Assembly: GCF_016031625.1 (NCBI RefSeq)
Contig: NZ_JACCHP010000008.1
Location: 184,889-248,888 of the forward strand
Source of the DNA: Bradyrhizobium agreste
GTDB lineage: Bacteria > Pseudomonadota > Alphaproteobacteria > Rhizobiales > Xanthobacteraceae
Direction of reading: 5' to 3'
Length of the DNA stretch: 64,000 nt
Below are positions 1-8,825 of this stretch, in pieces. The notes beneath the pieces are model-generated. The model was given only the letters and a program-made list of their open reading frames with translations. It ran no database searches and had not been told where the DNA came from. Positions within the stretch are counted from its first letter, which is position 1; the number at the start of each line of letters is the position of its first letter. Both the position numbers and the translations under genes were made by a program.

Positions 1-737
1 GGCAGGCCCCCAAAAGTCATGTCGAGCAATTTGCAGAGGACCTCTGGATCGATGTCGCCGACCACCGCGATCTTGAGTGCGTCTTTTGCGATTACGCTTC
101 GGAGATACCCCTTGAGATCTGCTACATCGATCTTCGGCACGCTCTCGAGGGTGCCTTCGGCCTGCCGAGCATAAGGATGATCCTTGAAGGCCACCTCGAA
201 GAATTTGCGATTTGCGAGCGACGCCGGATTGGTCGAGTCATGCCGAAGCTTCGCAAGCACGCCGGCACGAATTCGTTCGACATCGGCCGGGTCGAAACGT
301 GGTGAGGTTAGCGCCAACCGTAAGAGGTCAAAGGCGTCCTCCTTGCAGTCCTTCAGCGTGTGCAAACTGCCGCGGAAGTAGTCGCGATGCGATGCAAAGC
401 TCAACTCAATTGCGCGGCCATCGAGCCGCTCATGAAACGTCTTGGCGTCAAGATCGCCGGCGCCTTCGTCGAGTAGGCTAGCCACCATGTGTCCAACACC
501 GGGTTTCTCGCTGGGATCCTGCGTCGCGCCGCCGCCGAAGGCATATTCTACGGCGATCAGTGGGACAGTCGCATCCTGCACTAACGTTGCCTTTATACCG
601 CAAGGCGAGACCAGGTGCTTGATCTTGGTCGCGGCAAGCGTGCTGGTGGCAGCAAGCAAACTTGGTGATGCGAGGATTGCGATTGAACCCGATGCCCCGG
701 CGAGGAGGACGTCACGTCGTGTGCAAGACTGGGTCAT
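1..737 (-). CDS. M16-family zinc peptidase, second of pair (3' end outside window)
   Basis: Partial gene read leftward from an ATG at 737 and running off the window at base 1 (about 245 codons visible). The N-terminus reads M-T-Q-S-C-T-R-R-D-V-L-L followed by a hydrophobic stretch ending in A-A-T, a twin-arginine-like export signal. The mature part has M16 fold features (VEYAFGGGATQDP, GVGHMVASLLDEGAGD, VVGDIDPE near the right end) but no HxxEH zinc motif, as in the non-catalytic partner of paired M16 peptidases. Its ATG overlaps the TAA of the upstream peptidase (TAATG), so the two are translationally coupled. The pair resembles rhizobial y4wA/y4wB; function unknown. Confidence 0.85.
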   Translation of the reverse strand, partial: MTQSCTRRDVLLAGASGSIAILASPSLLAATSTLAATKIKHLVSPCGIKATLVQDATVPLIAVEYAFGGGATQDPSEKPGVGHMVASLLDEGAGDLDAKTFHERLDGRAIELSFASHRDYFRGSLHTLKDCKEDAFDLLRLALTSPRFDPADVERIRAGVLAKLRHDSTNPASLANRKFFEVAFKDHPYARQAEGTLESVPKIDVADLKGYLRSVIAKDALKIAVVGDIDPEVLCKLLDMTFGGL

Positions 738-2182
738 TATCGCCTCTCCGCGTGTCTTTGGGTGGGTTCCTTGACGAGATAGCCTGTCACCGAGCGCTTT
801 TTGTCGAGCCATTTGCGCGCGGCCGCGAGCACTTGCGCGGCACTGACTTCGCGGATGCTGTCCGGCCAGCCTCGGATCTCGTCGATGGTCAGTCCTGTCG
901 TGAGCCGGCGGCCGTACCAGGCCGCAAGCTTTGCTTGGTCGTCCTGGGCATAGATTGCTTGAGCGAGCAGCCGCGTCTTGGCCAGCTCGATATCTTCTGT
1001 GCGCGCAGGATGCTGCGCAATACCGGCAATCACGCCGTCGATGGCGTATTCAATCTGCCCGAACTCGATGCCGGGTTCTGGTGTAACAGAAATTGTGAGT
1101 AGCGACGAATCAAGGGCGGTGGGCTCGTACCTCGCCGAGGCACTACTCGCGAGCTTCTTGTCGATCACCAGCGCGCGATAGAGATATGAGTTGATGCCGC
1201 CGCCCATCAATTGCGCGAGCACGTCAAGCACCGGACTCTCGCCTGCGACCGCAGTGCGCGCCGACGGCACCAGATAGTAGCGGTGCAGCACTGGCTGCTC
1301 AACGCGGGGATCGGCCAGTGTCACCGTGCGTTCTGCGGCCGGAGGCGGCTCCTGAGGTCGCAAGCGTTCCGCCGGGATCCGTGGTTGCAGGGGAATGCCG
1401 CCAAAACTCGTCTCCACCAGCGGGCGGAGCGCGCCCGCCTCTACGTCACCGGCGATGATTAGGATAGCGTTGTTCGGTGCATAGAACCGCTTGTAAAAGC
1501 CGAGCGCGTCTTCACGGCCAAGCTTTTCGATCTCCTGCCGCCAGCCGATGATGAGCCGACCGTAGGGGTGGTTGAGGTAAAGTGCCGCCAACATCTGCTC
1601 GATGAGCCGCGCACCTGGATTGTTGGCGACGCCCATATTTAATTCTTCGAGCACGACGTCGCGCTCGGACAGCACGTCCTCATCTTTAAGAACAAGATTG
1701 GTCATGCGATCAGCTTCAAATTCCAGCATCTTGCCGAGCTGATCGCGCGGAACATGCTGAAAATAGCTTGTATAGTCGGTGCCGGTGAAAGCGTTTTGGT
1801 AACCGCCGACGCGCTGCACGGCCTGGGTAAATTCACCCGGCGGATGTTTGGATGTGCCCTTGAACATCAGATGTTCGAGGAAATGCGCCAGCCCCGATCT
1901 TCCGGGTGGCTCGTCCGCGGAGCCGACCTTATACCAGATCATCTGAGTTACGACGGGCGTCCGATGATCCGGTATCACCACAACCTCGAGCCCATTCTGA
2001 AGCGAAAAGATGGCTGGTCGATCCCACCTGGCCTGAGCAAGAACGCCGCCCTCGTGAGAACCGTATTGGTTAGGAGTAGTGCTATCCCTCGTTCTCTCTT
2101 CGACTAGTGTCGTCCGTGTCATCGGGAAGGCACGTGCGGCGATCTCCTTCGTGTTGGCGGTGACCGAACTCCGATCGCTCAT
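737..2182 (-). CDS. M16-family zinc peptidase (y4wA-like)
   Basis: Insulinase/pitrilysin-type metalloprotease of about 481 residues. The inverted zinc motif HFLEH lies near residue 100 (GLAHFLEHLMFKGT) and the distal acidic ligand region is LSERDVVLEELNMG; the C-terminal M16 domain follows. An upstream in-frame ATG at 2212 exists, but the ATG at 2182 has the better ribosome site (AAAGG about 7 bases upstream). No obvious signal peptide is seen after this start, while its partner carries one. It is the first gene of a two-gene operon behind a sigma-54 promoter and NifA site, so it is probably made in nitrogen-fixing nodules. The substrate cannot be inferred. Confidence 0.9.
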   Translation of the reverse strand: MSDRSSVTANTKEIAARAFPMTRTTLVEERTRDSTTPNQYGSHEGGVLAQARWDRPAIFSLQNGLEVVVIPDHRTPVVTQMIWYKVGSADEPPGRSGLAHFLEHLMFKGTSKHPPGEFTQAVQRVGGYQNAFTGTDYTSYFQHVPRDQLGKMLEFEADRMTNLVLKDEDVLSERDVVLEELNMGVANNPGARLIEQMLAALYLNHPYGRLIIGWRQEIEKLGREDALGFYKRFYAPNNAILIIAGDVEAGALRPLVETSFGGIPLQPRIPAERLRPQEPPPAAERTVTLADPRVEQPVLHRYYLVPSARTAVAGESPVLDVLAQLMGGGINSYLYRALVIDKKLASSASARYEPTALDSSLLTISVTPEPGIEFGQIEYAIDGVIAGIAQHPARTEDIELAKTRLLAQAIYAQDDQAKLAAWYGRRLTTGLTIDEIRGWPDSIREVSAAQVLAAARKWLDKKRSVTGYLVKEPTQRHAERR

Positions 2183-2270
2183 GGTAACGCCTTTCGTTCC
2201 ATACATATGCATCGACTGTGGCGGAGCAGAACAAGGCTTGGCAGCCGCTCACCGTCCGAACTGCAATGAA

Positions 2271-2285
2271 GCAAAGGCTGGGCCA
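2271..2285 (-). promoter_or_regulatory. Sigma-54 (-24/-12) promoter for the M16 peptidase operon
   Basis: Read on the minus strand the bases are TGGCCCAGCCTTTGC. This matches the consensus TGGCAC-N5-TTGC at all positions but one, with the required 10 bases between the invariant GG and GC. It lies about 90 bases upstream of the chosen start codon and about 106 bases downstream of a NifA-type site. Confidence 0.7.
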
Positions 2286-2369
2286 TTTGGCATGGGATGC
2301 GCAAGGGCGTGCGCCACCTGGATATAAAGCAGAACCAACGCCTATCCTGTCGAAAGGCCGCTGTCGCCA

Positions 2370-2385
2370 TGTCGTGAACACGACA
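2370..2385 (-). promoter_or_regulatory. NifA upstream activator site (TGT-N10-ACA)
   Basis: TGT-N10-ACA sits inside a perfect 9-bp inverted repeat with a 2-base centre (2368-2387, arms CATGTCGTG/CACGACATG). Its centre is about 106 bases from the -12 element at 2271-2285, the usual distance for NifA activation by looping. Confidence 0.7.
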
Positions 2386-2995
2386 TGGCGCAGGGAGCCT
2401 TACAATTTGGCGAGATTGTACAGCGACAACTTACTCACATAGATTGGGCTGAGACTTGATAGGCGGCTCACCTTGTTGGAGTTTGCTATTAGACGTTTTT
2501 CTGCTGTGGCTTTTCCATATTGTGAAGCTACTACTCTGACGGTTGGTCGCACGGAAACGGTAGAGCCAACGAGCGCCAGCTCCTTCCGGCATTCAACCGT
2601 TGTGGGCGCCCGCTGAAAGCGGCGACGACGCTCTCAAGGATCTCCCTCTGGCTTGGCCATTCAATCGCTTACTTCCGTCATTAGTGTCAGCATCCATCAA
2701 CGACCAAGAACGTCTGATTCAATTAGGGTCCAAGGTCGTGGCCCCAGTGATGGTGTAGCTCGCAAACAGCGCTGTAGCGGGCGGGCGGTTTTGCGGTGGT
2801 CATCGATGATTCGTCGGTAGGGGTCGGGTTGCTAACCCCAACCTGATTCGAGGAGCCGCCGATGACCGACGAGATGATGAACTCTTCCAAGCTAGCGCGC
2901 CGATTCGCTTCCCGACGCGGGAGCCGGTTGGATGATTGATCCGACTCAGCTTCTTAGTCATCCAGGGACGACTATTTAAAGTGGACCCCACCGGC
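2386..2995. other. Intergenic region with a possible IS256-type fragment
   Basis: No intact gene. At 2862 a short frame begins M-T-D-E-M-M-N, as many rhizobial IS256-family transposases do, then stops after 25 codons. It is preceded by a GGGGTCGGGTTGC stretch that could be an element end. The similarity is too short to be firm. Confidence 0.3.
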
Positions 2996-3451
2996 TCATA
3001 TCATGCGGCAAAGTCGGGGGCCGACTTCCTCGAAGCCGTTGCGCAGATAGAAGTCGAGGGTACGCTTCCATTTCGGCTGCCACGGTGCTCCGACCTCCAA
3101 CCGCTTCCATCCTCGCACGCGTCCTTCGGACAGAGCGACCGCGATCAGATGAGGCGCAATGCCCTGCGATCTCATGTCGGGGCGAACATAGAGCTCCGAG
3201 ATTTCTCCGAACTTGCCGCCCGCGTAGATCGCAGTGCATTCGTTTAGAAGCATGACGCCAGCCGGCTCGTTGTCTCCGCAGGCGATCACCGCGACGACGC
3301 TGACATCCGCAAGAACTGCCGTCGCGCTTCGCGTGACGATTTCGATCCCGGGGGCCATCCGGCCCAAGAGCTCGACTTGGAGAGCATGAACGAAGCGGGC
3401 GACGGTTCCGGCATCTGTGACTTCAGCGCGGCGTGTGGATATGACCGGCAT
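2996..3451 (-). CDS. GNAT-family N-acetyltransferase
   Basis: About 151 residues with the GNAT fold: an N-terminal beta-alpha unit (STRRAEVTDAGTVARFVHAL), the acetyl-CoA region FGEISELYVRPDMRSQGIAPHL (the usual R/Q-x-x-G-x-G/A loop appears as R-S-Q-G-I-A), and a C-terminal DFYLRNGFEEVGPRL. The ATG at 3451 is preferred to an in-frame ATG at 3499 because AGGA lies about 7 bases upstream. It stands alone; substrate unknown. Confidence 0.75.
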   Translation of the reverse strand: MPVISTRRAEVTDAGTVARFVHALQVELLGRMAPGIEIVTRSATAVLADVSVVAVIACGDNEPAGVMLLNECTAIYAGGKFGEISELYVRPDMRSQGIAPHLIAVALSEGRVRGWKRLEVGAPWQPKWKRTLDFYLRNGFEEVGPRLCRMI

Positions 3452-3499
3452 CTTTCTTTCCTGTCTGCTCCGAATCGGAATGGAATCACTCTGCGCCAC

Positions 3500-4328
3500 G
3501 AGCGTCAGCGTGACATTTGTGATCTGCTAGACAGAGACAAGCCTAGCTGAGAATCCCGAACACCTCGAACCACAGCCGATTGGAGCACTTTCCAATTAGC
3601 TGATCTCTGCTGCGGGTCTTGGTTGAGTGAAAACGCCTGATGACCCGCGATTTCGGCTGTCAATCAGCGTCCACAACCAAATTTCGATCCAACCGATCGC
3701 TTTCACGTCGCAGGGTACACGAAGTAAAGCTCGCCTCTCCAAGATAGGATCATGATCATCGCGAACCTCATTTGTCGAAACGGTCCTTCAAGCGGCTGCT
3801 GATCTTGAGCCGACAATCCGATGAGACGATCACGTATTCCAGGTCAAAAAGCCGATGTATGTCGGTACGTAGAAGGAACGTCCAAAGGTGTATGCGCTCC
3901 ACCGCATTTTGACTCTCGGAAACCGAGCTCAATTGCTCCGTGACCGCAGTCTATAGATATTGGCCATCTCCTTCCTCGGTGCTGAATCCTTTACCAGTCA
4001 CAATGTTTGGAGGCCAGCTCTCTGGAATGGTAGCCATGAATCCCCGGCCAGAAGGACCGCTGGGGTAGGATTCGACAGCCGATAACAGGATCCTCTCGGT
4101 CGTCGACAGCGATGGGATCGAAACGATAACTCCCTATTCGCGCATTTCACGACGACTTGAGACGCGTTCTTTAGGCTAAAGGTGTCCTGGCCAGGGAGGG
4201 AGGCGCAACAGGTGGCGAGAGTCGCAACATCGCCAAGGCAGTCGGGGCGCGGTCGGGCGAGATCAACCGTACGGTCACCGCCTTTGAGCACGACGATCTC
4301 CGGCGATCGCTGGCGCTGTAACGAAGAC
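3500..4328. other. Non-coding or decayed stretch
   Basis: No convincing coding sequence, RNA or repeat was recognised. Open frames here are arginine-rich and look like by-products of GC content. Confidence 0.4.
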
Positions 4329-5516
4329 TCATCTTGGCGAATCCAAGTCGATCTCAATCTCGCCCGGACGCTGCTCGATTGAGTCCCGCGAAGGAAACTG
4401 GAGAAGGCAAGCGCCGTGGGCGGGCTGGCGGGCTGGATCATCACCCGCGGGAGGCCAGTCGTCGACACCGGTGTCGCGCCCGCCGACCAGGACGGACTTG
4501 CTCGCCTCCACCTCCGGCGATCCGCACCATTAGTTTGGCCGCGACCTCTCGCCCCTCGCTCCACAATCTCGAGGCATAGCCGAGCAGCAAGAACAGCACA
4601 AGCTCGCGGCTGATGCGCCCATGCATCAGCGAAACTGTCGCTACGTAGACCAGGGCGGCGGCAACGAAGCAGTATTCGGGCGCGATCGGCGCGAGCTCGC
4701 GGACTACGCGCCAGCCTCCAATGACGAGCGCCACGAGCGCGAGCCCGGCGAGCGAGCCGAACTCGAGCGCCGCCCGCAGGAAGACGTACATGCACGCCGA
4801 TGCTCTCGATGCAGCCCGTCGCCTCAAAGCCATCGAGGCTGATTCCAGACGGACCTGCCGCCAGCAAGAGACGCATAGCATCGGAAAAATCTGGCCGCGG
4901 ATCGCAATCCGGATGTCGCGATCGACCGCATCGCAGGCGGTCGACCAGGCGCCGGCGGCTGCATAAAAGGCAAGGTCGACAAATACCCGCGTGGTCTGCG
5001 AGCGCAGCGCCAGCGCGCCGACGATCGCGAAGAGCGCCAGGGCGGTCACGGCCGCAATCACCTTGCGGCTCTGCACGCGCGGGCCGAGCACTGCAGGGAC
5101 GAGCAGCGCCAGCGCCACAAAGCTAAACCGCACCATCGAGGCGGCGAAGATCGCAGGCGGCACCATAGCAAGAACGCCGCGCGCGATTACACCAGAGGCA
5201 CGGGACGGGCTCGTCAGCCAAGCCAGCAGGCAGAAATCCATCAAACTCGCGAACTGCGGCCGGCGCGGGGGCGAATTGGCAAACACCCTTGACTTGCCAT
5301 GCGGCGCCAACCATTGCTGGATTAAGGCAACCACGTCGCCAGTGCGCCGGCCGCCATCACCGCGGACTCGATCATCATCAGTCTCCGCCGGATCTCGCGC
5401 TCGCCGCAAAGGCGCCCCGCCAGGTAGCCGCCCAGCGTGATCACCAGAAGCGTCAGCTCCTTGAGGTCGACGCCAATCACTGGGTCGATTAACTGTCTGA
5501 TGGCTCCGGGGCGGGT
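4329..5516 (-). pseudogene. Polytopic membrane protein, frameshifted
   Basis: Fragments in successive frames make one protein. It begins LTRPGAIRQLIDPVIGVD and continues with a hydrophobic helix (LTLLVITLGGYLAGRL), then shifts frame near 5330 into VALIQQWLAPHGKS. Further membrane segments follow (FSFVALALLVPAVLG, VIAAVTALALFAIVGALAL, SLAGLALVALVIGG, ELVLFLLLGYASRLW). It shifts again near 4510 to a tail ending EIEIDLDSPR. It resembles polysaccharide polymerase or O-antigen-ligase-like membrane proteins only in hydrophobic pattern, so no function is assigned. Confidence 0.55.
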
Positions 5517-5569
5517 AAGATTTGGCTGCTTTTGCTGGAGCTTCAATCGTGTTCGCTTGTCGGCGTGTA

Positions 5570-5585
5570 TGTCTGAATCCCGACA
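5570..5585 (+). promoter_or_regulatory. NifA upstream activator site for folE operon
   Basis: TGT-CTGAATCCCG-ACA fits TGT-N10-ACA. Its centre is about 100 bases upstream of the -12 element of the sigma-54 promoter at 5666-5680. Confidence 0.6.
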
Positions 5586-5665
5586 CGAAGGCGCAGATGA
5601 TCGGCCCGCGCGGCACAGTGCATTGATTTTTTCTTCCCCAAGCAAATGTCGCACAGATACTTTTG

Positions 5666-5680
5666 CGGCATGCTGATTGC
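5666..5680 (+). promoter_or_regulatory. Sigma-54 promoter upstream of folE-queD-queE
   Basis: CGGCATGCTGATTGC has the invariant GG and GC with 10 bases between them, plus TTGC followed by A. It differs from TGGCAC-N5-TTGC at the first base and at the last base of the -24 block. The predicted leader before folE is about 210 bases. Confidence 0.6.
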
Positions 5681-5740
5681 AGGGAGGCGATAAAGGACCG
5701 TTTCGGCAATAGTGGTCTCTCGGTCAACGACGCAGGAGAG

Positions 5741-5878
5741 ATGAAAGTTCTCGATCGTCACAAATTGATACCAGACACTGGCCCCGGTAAGGCACCTCCC
5801 CAATTGAAGCTTTGTCCGTCGCGGGTCCCTCCGTCGTTCTTCACGACGACCGCAGATCATGTCGTTCACGCAAACTAA
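5741..5878 (+). CDS. Possible 45-residue leader ORF before folE
   Basis: An ATG preceded closely by AGGAGAG opens a 45-codon frame (MKVLDRHKLIPDTGP...) that ends 27 bases before folE. It lies in the leader predicted for the sigma-54 transcript. No homologue or motif is recognised; it may be a small gene, a leader peptide, or chance. Confidence 0.3.
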   Translation: MKVLDRHKLIPDTGPGKAPPQLKLCPSRVPPSFFTTTADHVVHAN

Positions 5879-5905
5879 AAGCGAAGTGTCGGCACAGGAT
5901 TTCTG

Positions 5906-6574
5906 ATGAGCTCTACGCAAGCAATTCGTGAACGCCTGCACGACGCCGGCGCGTCGTTTGCGGCAAACGACAATATCGCAGAATATCTGCTGCCTGGCGA
6001 CATTGATGTGATCCAAGCCGAAGTCGAGCAGCACGTGCAGGCTGTGCTTGAAGCCCTGGTTATCGACACCAGCCGCGACCACAACACCAAAGCGACCGCA
6101 AAGCGCGTTGCCAGGATGTACGTGCGCGAGGTTTTTGCCGGCCGCTTTGAGTCCGCGCCCGAGATTACGGGCTTCCCGAACGCGAGCGGCCTGAACGAAC
6201 TCTACACGTTGGGTCCCATTGCCGTGCGCTCGACGTGCTCGCATCACCTCGTACCCATGACCGGCCGCATGTGGGTTGGCGTGGTGCCCGGCGAAAAAGT
6301 GATCGGTATCAGCAAACTGGTGCGCGTTGCCAACTGGATCATGTCGCGCCCGCACATCCAGGAGGAGGCCGCTGTTATGTTGGCGGACGAGCTGGAACGC
6401 CGCATCCAGCCGAAGGGATTGGCCGTCATCGTTAGGGCGCAGCACCAATGCATGATCTGGCGGGGTGTTCGCGAGACTGACACCATCATGATAACCAACA
6501 TCATGCGCGGTGCTTTCCGCGACGACAGGACATTGCGCAGCGAATTTATGGCACTGATCAAGGATCAACCGTGA
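5906..6574 (+). CDS. folE: GTP cyclohydrolase I
   Basis: 222 residues, normal for FolE. It converts GTP to 7,8-dihydroneopterin triphosphate, the shared first step of folate and of preQ0/queuosine synthesis. Zinc-ligand regions are present: RSTCSHHLVPMTGR (Cys and His) and AQHQCMIWRG (second Cys), with GVVPGEKVIGISKLVR between. The GTG of queD overlaps its TGA (GTGA), so it is coupled to a preQ0-type gene rather than to folate genes. Position behind a NifA/sigma-54 promoter suggests expression in nodules, presumably as a paralogue of a housekeeping FolE elsewhere. Confidence 0.93.
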   Translation: MSSTQAIRERLHDAGASFAANDNIAEYLLPGDIDVIQAEVEQHVQAVLEALVIDTSRDHNTKATAKRVARMYVREVFAGRFESAPEITGFPNASGLNELYTLGPIAVRSTCSHHLVPMTGRMWVGVVPGEKVIGISKLVRVANWIMSRPHIQEEAAVMLADELERRIQPKGLAVIVRAQHQCMIWRGVRETDTIMITNIMRGAFRDDRTLRSEFMALIKDQP

Positions 6575-7047
6575 CCTACCTATCGACGAAGACATACGGT
6601 CATGAAATCGGACTATCCGCTACATTTCGCCAGTGGCGCGCGCTGTCACACTGTCGTCTGCTGCACGGTTACTCGTTGTCATTTCGCTTCGAGTTCGAGG
6701 CCGACACTCTAGACGACAAGAATTGGGTCGTTGATTTTGGTGGCCTCAAAGAGCTGAAAGCGATCCTCGAACACACGTTTGACCATAAGACCGTCGTAGC
6801 TGCGGACGATCCAGAGCTTGAATGGTTCCACGAAGCGGCGCGGCGTGGCGTCGCGGATATCGTTGTGCTACCTGCTGTCGGCTGCGAAAAGTTTGCCGAG
6901 CACGTCTACGGCATCGCGAGCAAGTGGCTGCTGACAGAGCGACTTGCTCCGCGTTGCCGGCTTGCATCTGTCGAAGTCAAAGAGCACGGTGCGAACAGCG
7001 CGATCTATCGGGGAACGAGCCGTGCTGCCGGTCAACGAGATCTTTGA
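6571..7047 (+). CDS. queD: 6-carboxytetrahydropterin synthase family protein
   Basis: 158 residues of the 6-pyruvoyltetrahydropterin synthase/QueD family, which makes 6-carboxy-5,6,7,8-tetrahydropterin from dihydroneopterin triphosphate, the second preQ0 step. Visible motifs are FSAT-like LSATFRQWRALSHCRLLHGY (zinc His and catalytic Cys region), WVVDFGGLKELK, HTFDHKTVVA, and VEVKEHGANSAIYR near the C-terminus. The usual HGH zinc pair reads HGY here, which I believe is normal for this rhizobial subgroup but should be checked. GTG start overlaps folE. Confidence 0.85.
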   Translation: MTYLSTKTYGHEIGLSATFRQWRALSHCRLLHGYSLSFRFEFEADTLDDKNWVVDFGGLKELKAILEHTFDHKTVVAADDPELEWFHEAARRGVADIVVLPAVGCEKFAEHVYGIASKWLLTERLAPRCRLASVEVKEHGANSAIYRGTSRAAGQRDL

Positions 7048-7350
7048 AAGTATCCAGGGCGAAACCTGCAAGAGCGGCACGCCGTCCGTGTTCTTGCGGC
7101 TACAGGCTGGCCCAGTTGGTTGCCCCGGGGTGTGACAGCAAGCGCACATGGATCGCAGATCCAGCACGCCAAGTGCCGATAACCGAGATCACCGCCAAGA
7201 TCGAGGACGCCAACACCTGGGGCTATGATGTCGCCGGAGGAAATGCTCGCCGTGCAGGGGGTTAGGGCTCGGCATGTCATGATCACGGGCGGCAAGCCCG
7301 CAGGATACGACCTTTAGCCATTGATGACGCTACTTATCAAGTCTGGTTCT
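7022..7350 (+). pseudogene. queE: 7-carboxy-7-deazaguanine synthase, broken
   Basis: A GTG at 7022, overlapping the end of queD, opens LPVNEIFESIQGETCKSGTPSVFLRLQ, the usual QueE N-terminus. The radical-SAM cysteine motif is ruined: the text reads A-G-P-V-G-C-P-G-V-stop, then resumes in another frame as D-S-K-R-T-W-I-A-D-P, and again as HVMITGGKPAG (normally ITGGEP). The second half is missing. A functional QueE would have to come from elsewhere in the genome. Confidence 0.8.
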
Positions 7351-7440
7351 GGCACTGAGCCGCTCCCCCAAGCGGAAAGCGTCCTGAACAGGACCTCTCC
7401 TACTTTCAGCTATCGCTTCGGTGGCGACGCCGCTAATATT

Positions 7441-8022
7441 TCAATTTGGCACTTTTAGGATAAGGCTCTTTGCAAAATCGCGCCAGAAATCTCCCCTGTA
7501 GTGAGTCGTGACTATCCGAATATTTCTTTTGCAGGCGGCAGACAGGAGACTATCGAGCAGGGCGCAGCCGGTTTTCAGACTTTCTTGTTCTGCCGCTGGT
7601 TCGACAGCCTGGGCGAACAACAGGAGCCATTCCGCGCCGATGTGCAATGCAGCGGTAGCCATCAGTCGAGTAGAGGCACCTCACGTTTCGGATCTCGACA
7701 AGCCTCTCAATGAACGTTCCAGGGGCGACATCAAGGTGATCTGGATCATGGATTTCGGAAGCGGTCTGGCCGGGGTTGGCAAGGATCTCTTTAAGATGAG
7801 CTGGTCCAATTTCCTAAGAAGGCGAGTTGTCTTTAGGGCTGCGGCCGCTTTATCGACGCACAGCAAGCGTTGCTTTTTGTTCTTCACTGTCGCGCAGTCC
7901 GTTATTGGCATACTGGCCCGCCGTACATCGGCTGCCAATGCGGGCGAAGACGAAAAGAGGATGATTGCGGCGCTACAAAGGTACGAAGCATCTCTGCTTC
8001 TGAATTGGCTGCTGAGACTCAT
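7441..8022 (-). pseudogene. Secreted small protein, frameshifted
   Basis: The 5' part encodes a clear signal peptide (SYLCSAAIILFSSSPALAA) and then DCATVKNKKQRLLCVDKAAAALK, with two cysteines 13 apart. The frame then shifts to HDPDHLDVAPGTFIERLVEIRNVRC and again to FAQAVEPAAEQESLKTGC...CKRNIRIV. Three frames are needed to read one protein, so it is a pseudogene. Family not recognised; the envelope location is inferred from the signal peptide. Confidence 0.5.
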
Positions 8023-8190
8023 CCGGACTCATCTTTCCACAAAGAGAAGGCATGAAGGCTGCTCGAAACTCGGCAACGGCCCTCCGTGGGCGGTTCGCCC
8101 GGGGGCTGCGGCGCCGCGCAGCCTACGCGTTGCAGGCTTCATCGCGCATCGATTAGGTTAGCTATAAGACTTATGCGCTTGCAGACCAAT

Positions 8191-8734
8191 TCACTGAAAC
8201 TTGTAGGACGCCTCTAAGAAGGTACCCCATCGCTCCATGCTGTACTTCGCGAGTGCAGGGATCTGAATGAACGTGGCTCGGCCGCTGCAGCCGCTGCAGT
8301 TGAATATGAAATCGCTGTCGTTCTTGGTCCACATTGCCCAGTACCGAGCCTTGGTCCACATTGCCCAGTACCGAGCGCCGACGCCGATACTGATATTTCT
8401 GCCGAGGAGGTACGACAGCGTTCCTCCCCCACCTTGCCTGCGCTGATCGTAGAAAGTTGTTTCAGGACGGAGGAGATGGTTATCGCAACCGTGAAGTCGG
8501 TCCAGGCAGGTAAGCAACATCTGCGCTCACGCGCCAGTCCTCAAACAGCATAGTCTCGGCTTTAAGCCCGATGCGCAGCGCATCCCAATTGGCATGTTGA
8601 GTGCCGATGATTTGCTGGGCCGGAACCGCCATGCCCCCTGTAGCGAGGCTGTGTGCACGGTCGAAGTAAGTACCACCGATAAACACGCGCGCATGCGATC
8701 GAATCCGACTTCTGGCCCGGGAGCGGATCGGCAT
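8191..8734 (-). pseudogene. Outer-membrane beta-barrel protein remnant
   Basis: Two frames carry amphipathic barrel-like text: FIGGTYFDRAHSLATG...LKAETMLFEDWRVSADVAYLP and, after a shift near 8500, GRNISIGVGARYWAMWTK...RWGTFLEASYKFQ ending in an aromatic residue followed by Q. The tail resembles rhizobial outer-membrane barrel proteins. A 27-bp tandem duplication repeats ARYWAMWTK. No N-terminal signal is found upstream. Confidence 0.5.
8323..8376 (-). repeat. 27-bp tandem duplication
   Basis: Bases 8323-8349 and 8350-8376 are identical and directly adjacent, duplicating nine codons (ARYWAMWTK on the minus strand) without changing frame. Confidence 0.9.
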
Positions 8735-8825
8735 TCAGTATTGGCGCAGCGCCTCGACGGTCGCTGGAATGTCGAGGCGGGCATTGCGGAGAAAGTCCTC
8801 AGTCTCGCGGCCGCTTCGCGCTCCA

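Noticed and set aside
2301..2316. Alternative sigma-54 site on the minus strand (TGGCGCACGCCCTTGC)
   Set aside because: GG to GC spacing is 11 instead of the required 10 bases; the site at 2271-2285 has correct spacing.
5543..6595. 350-codon minus-strand open frame
   Set aside because: Antisense of folE and its leader; no motifs, while folE is complete.
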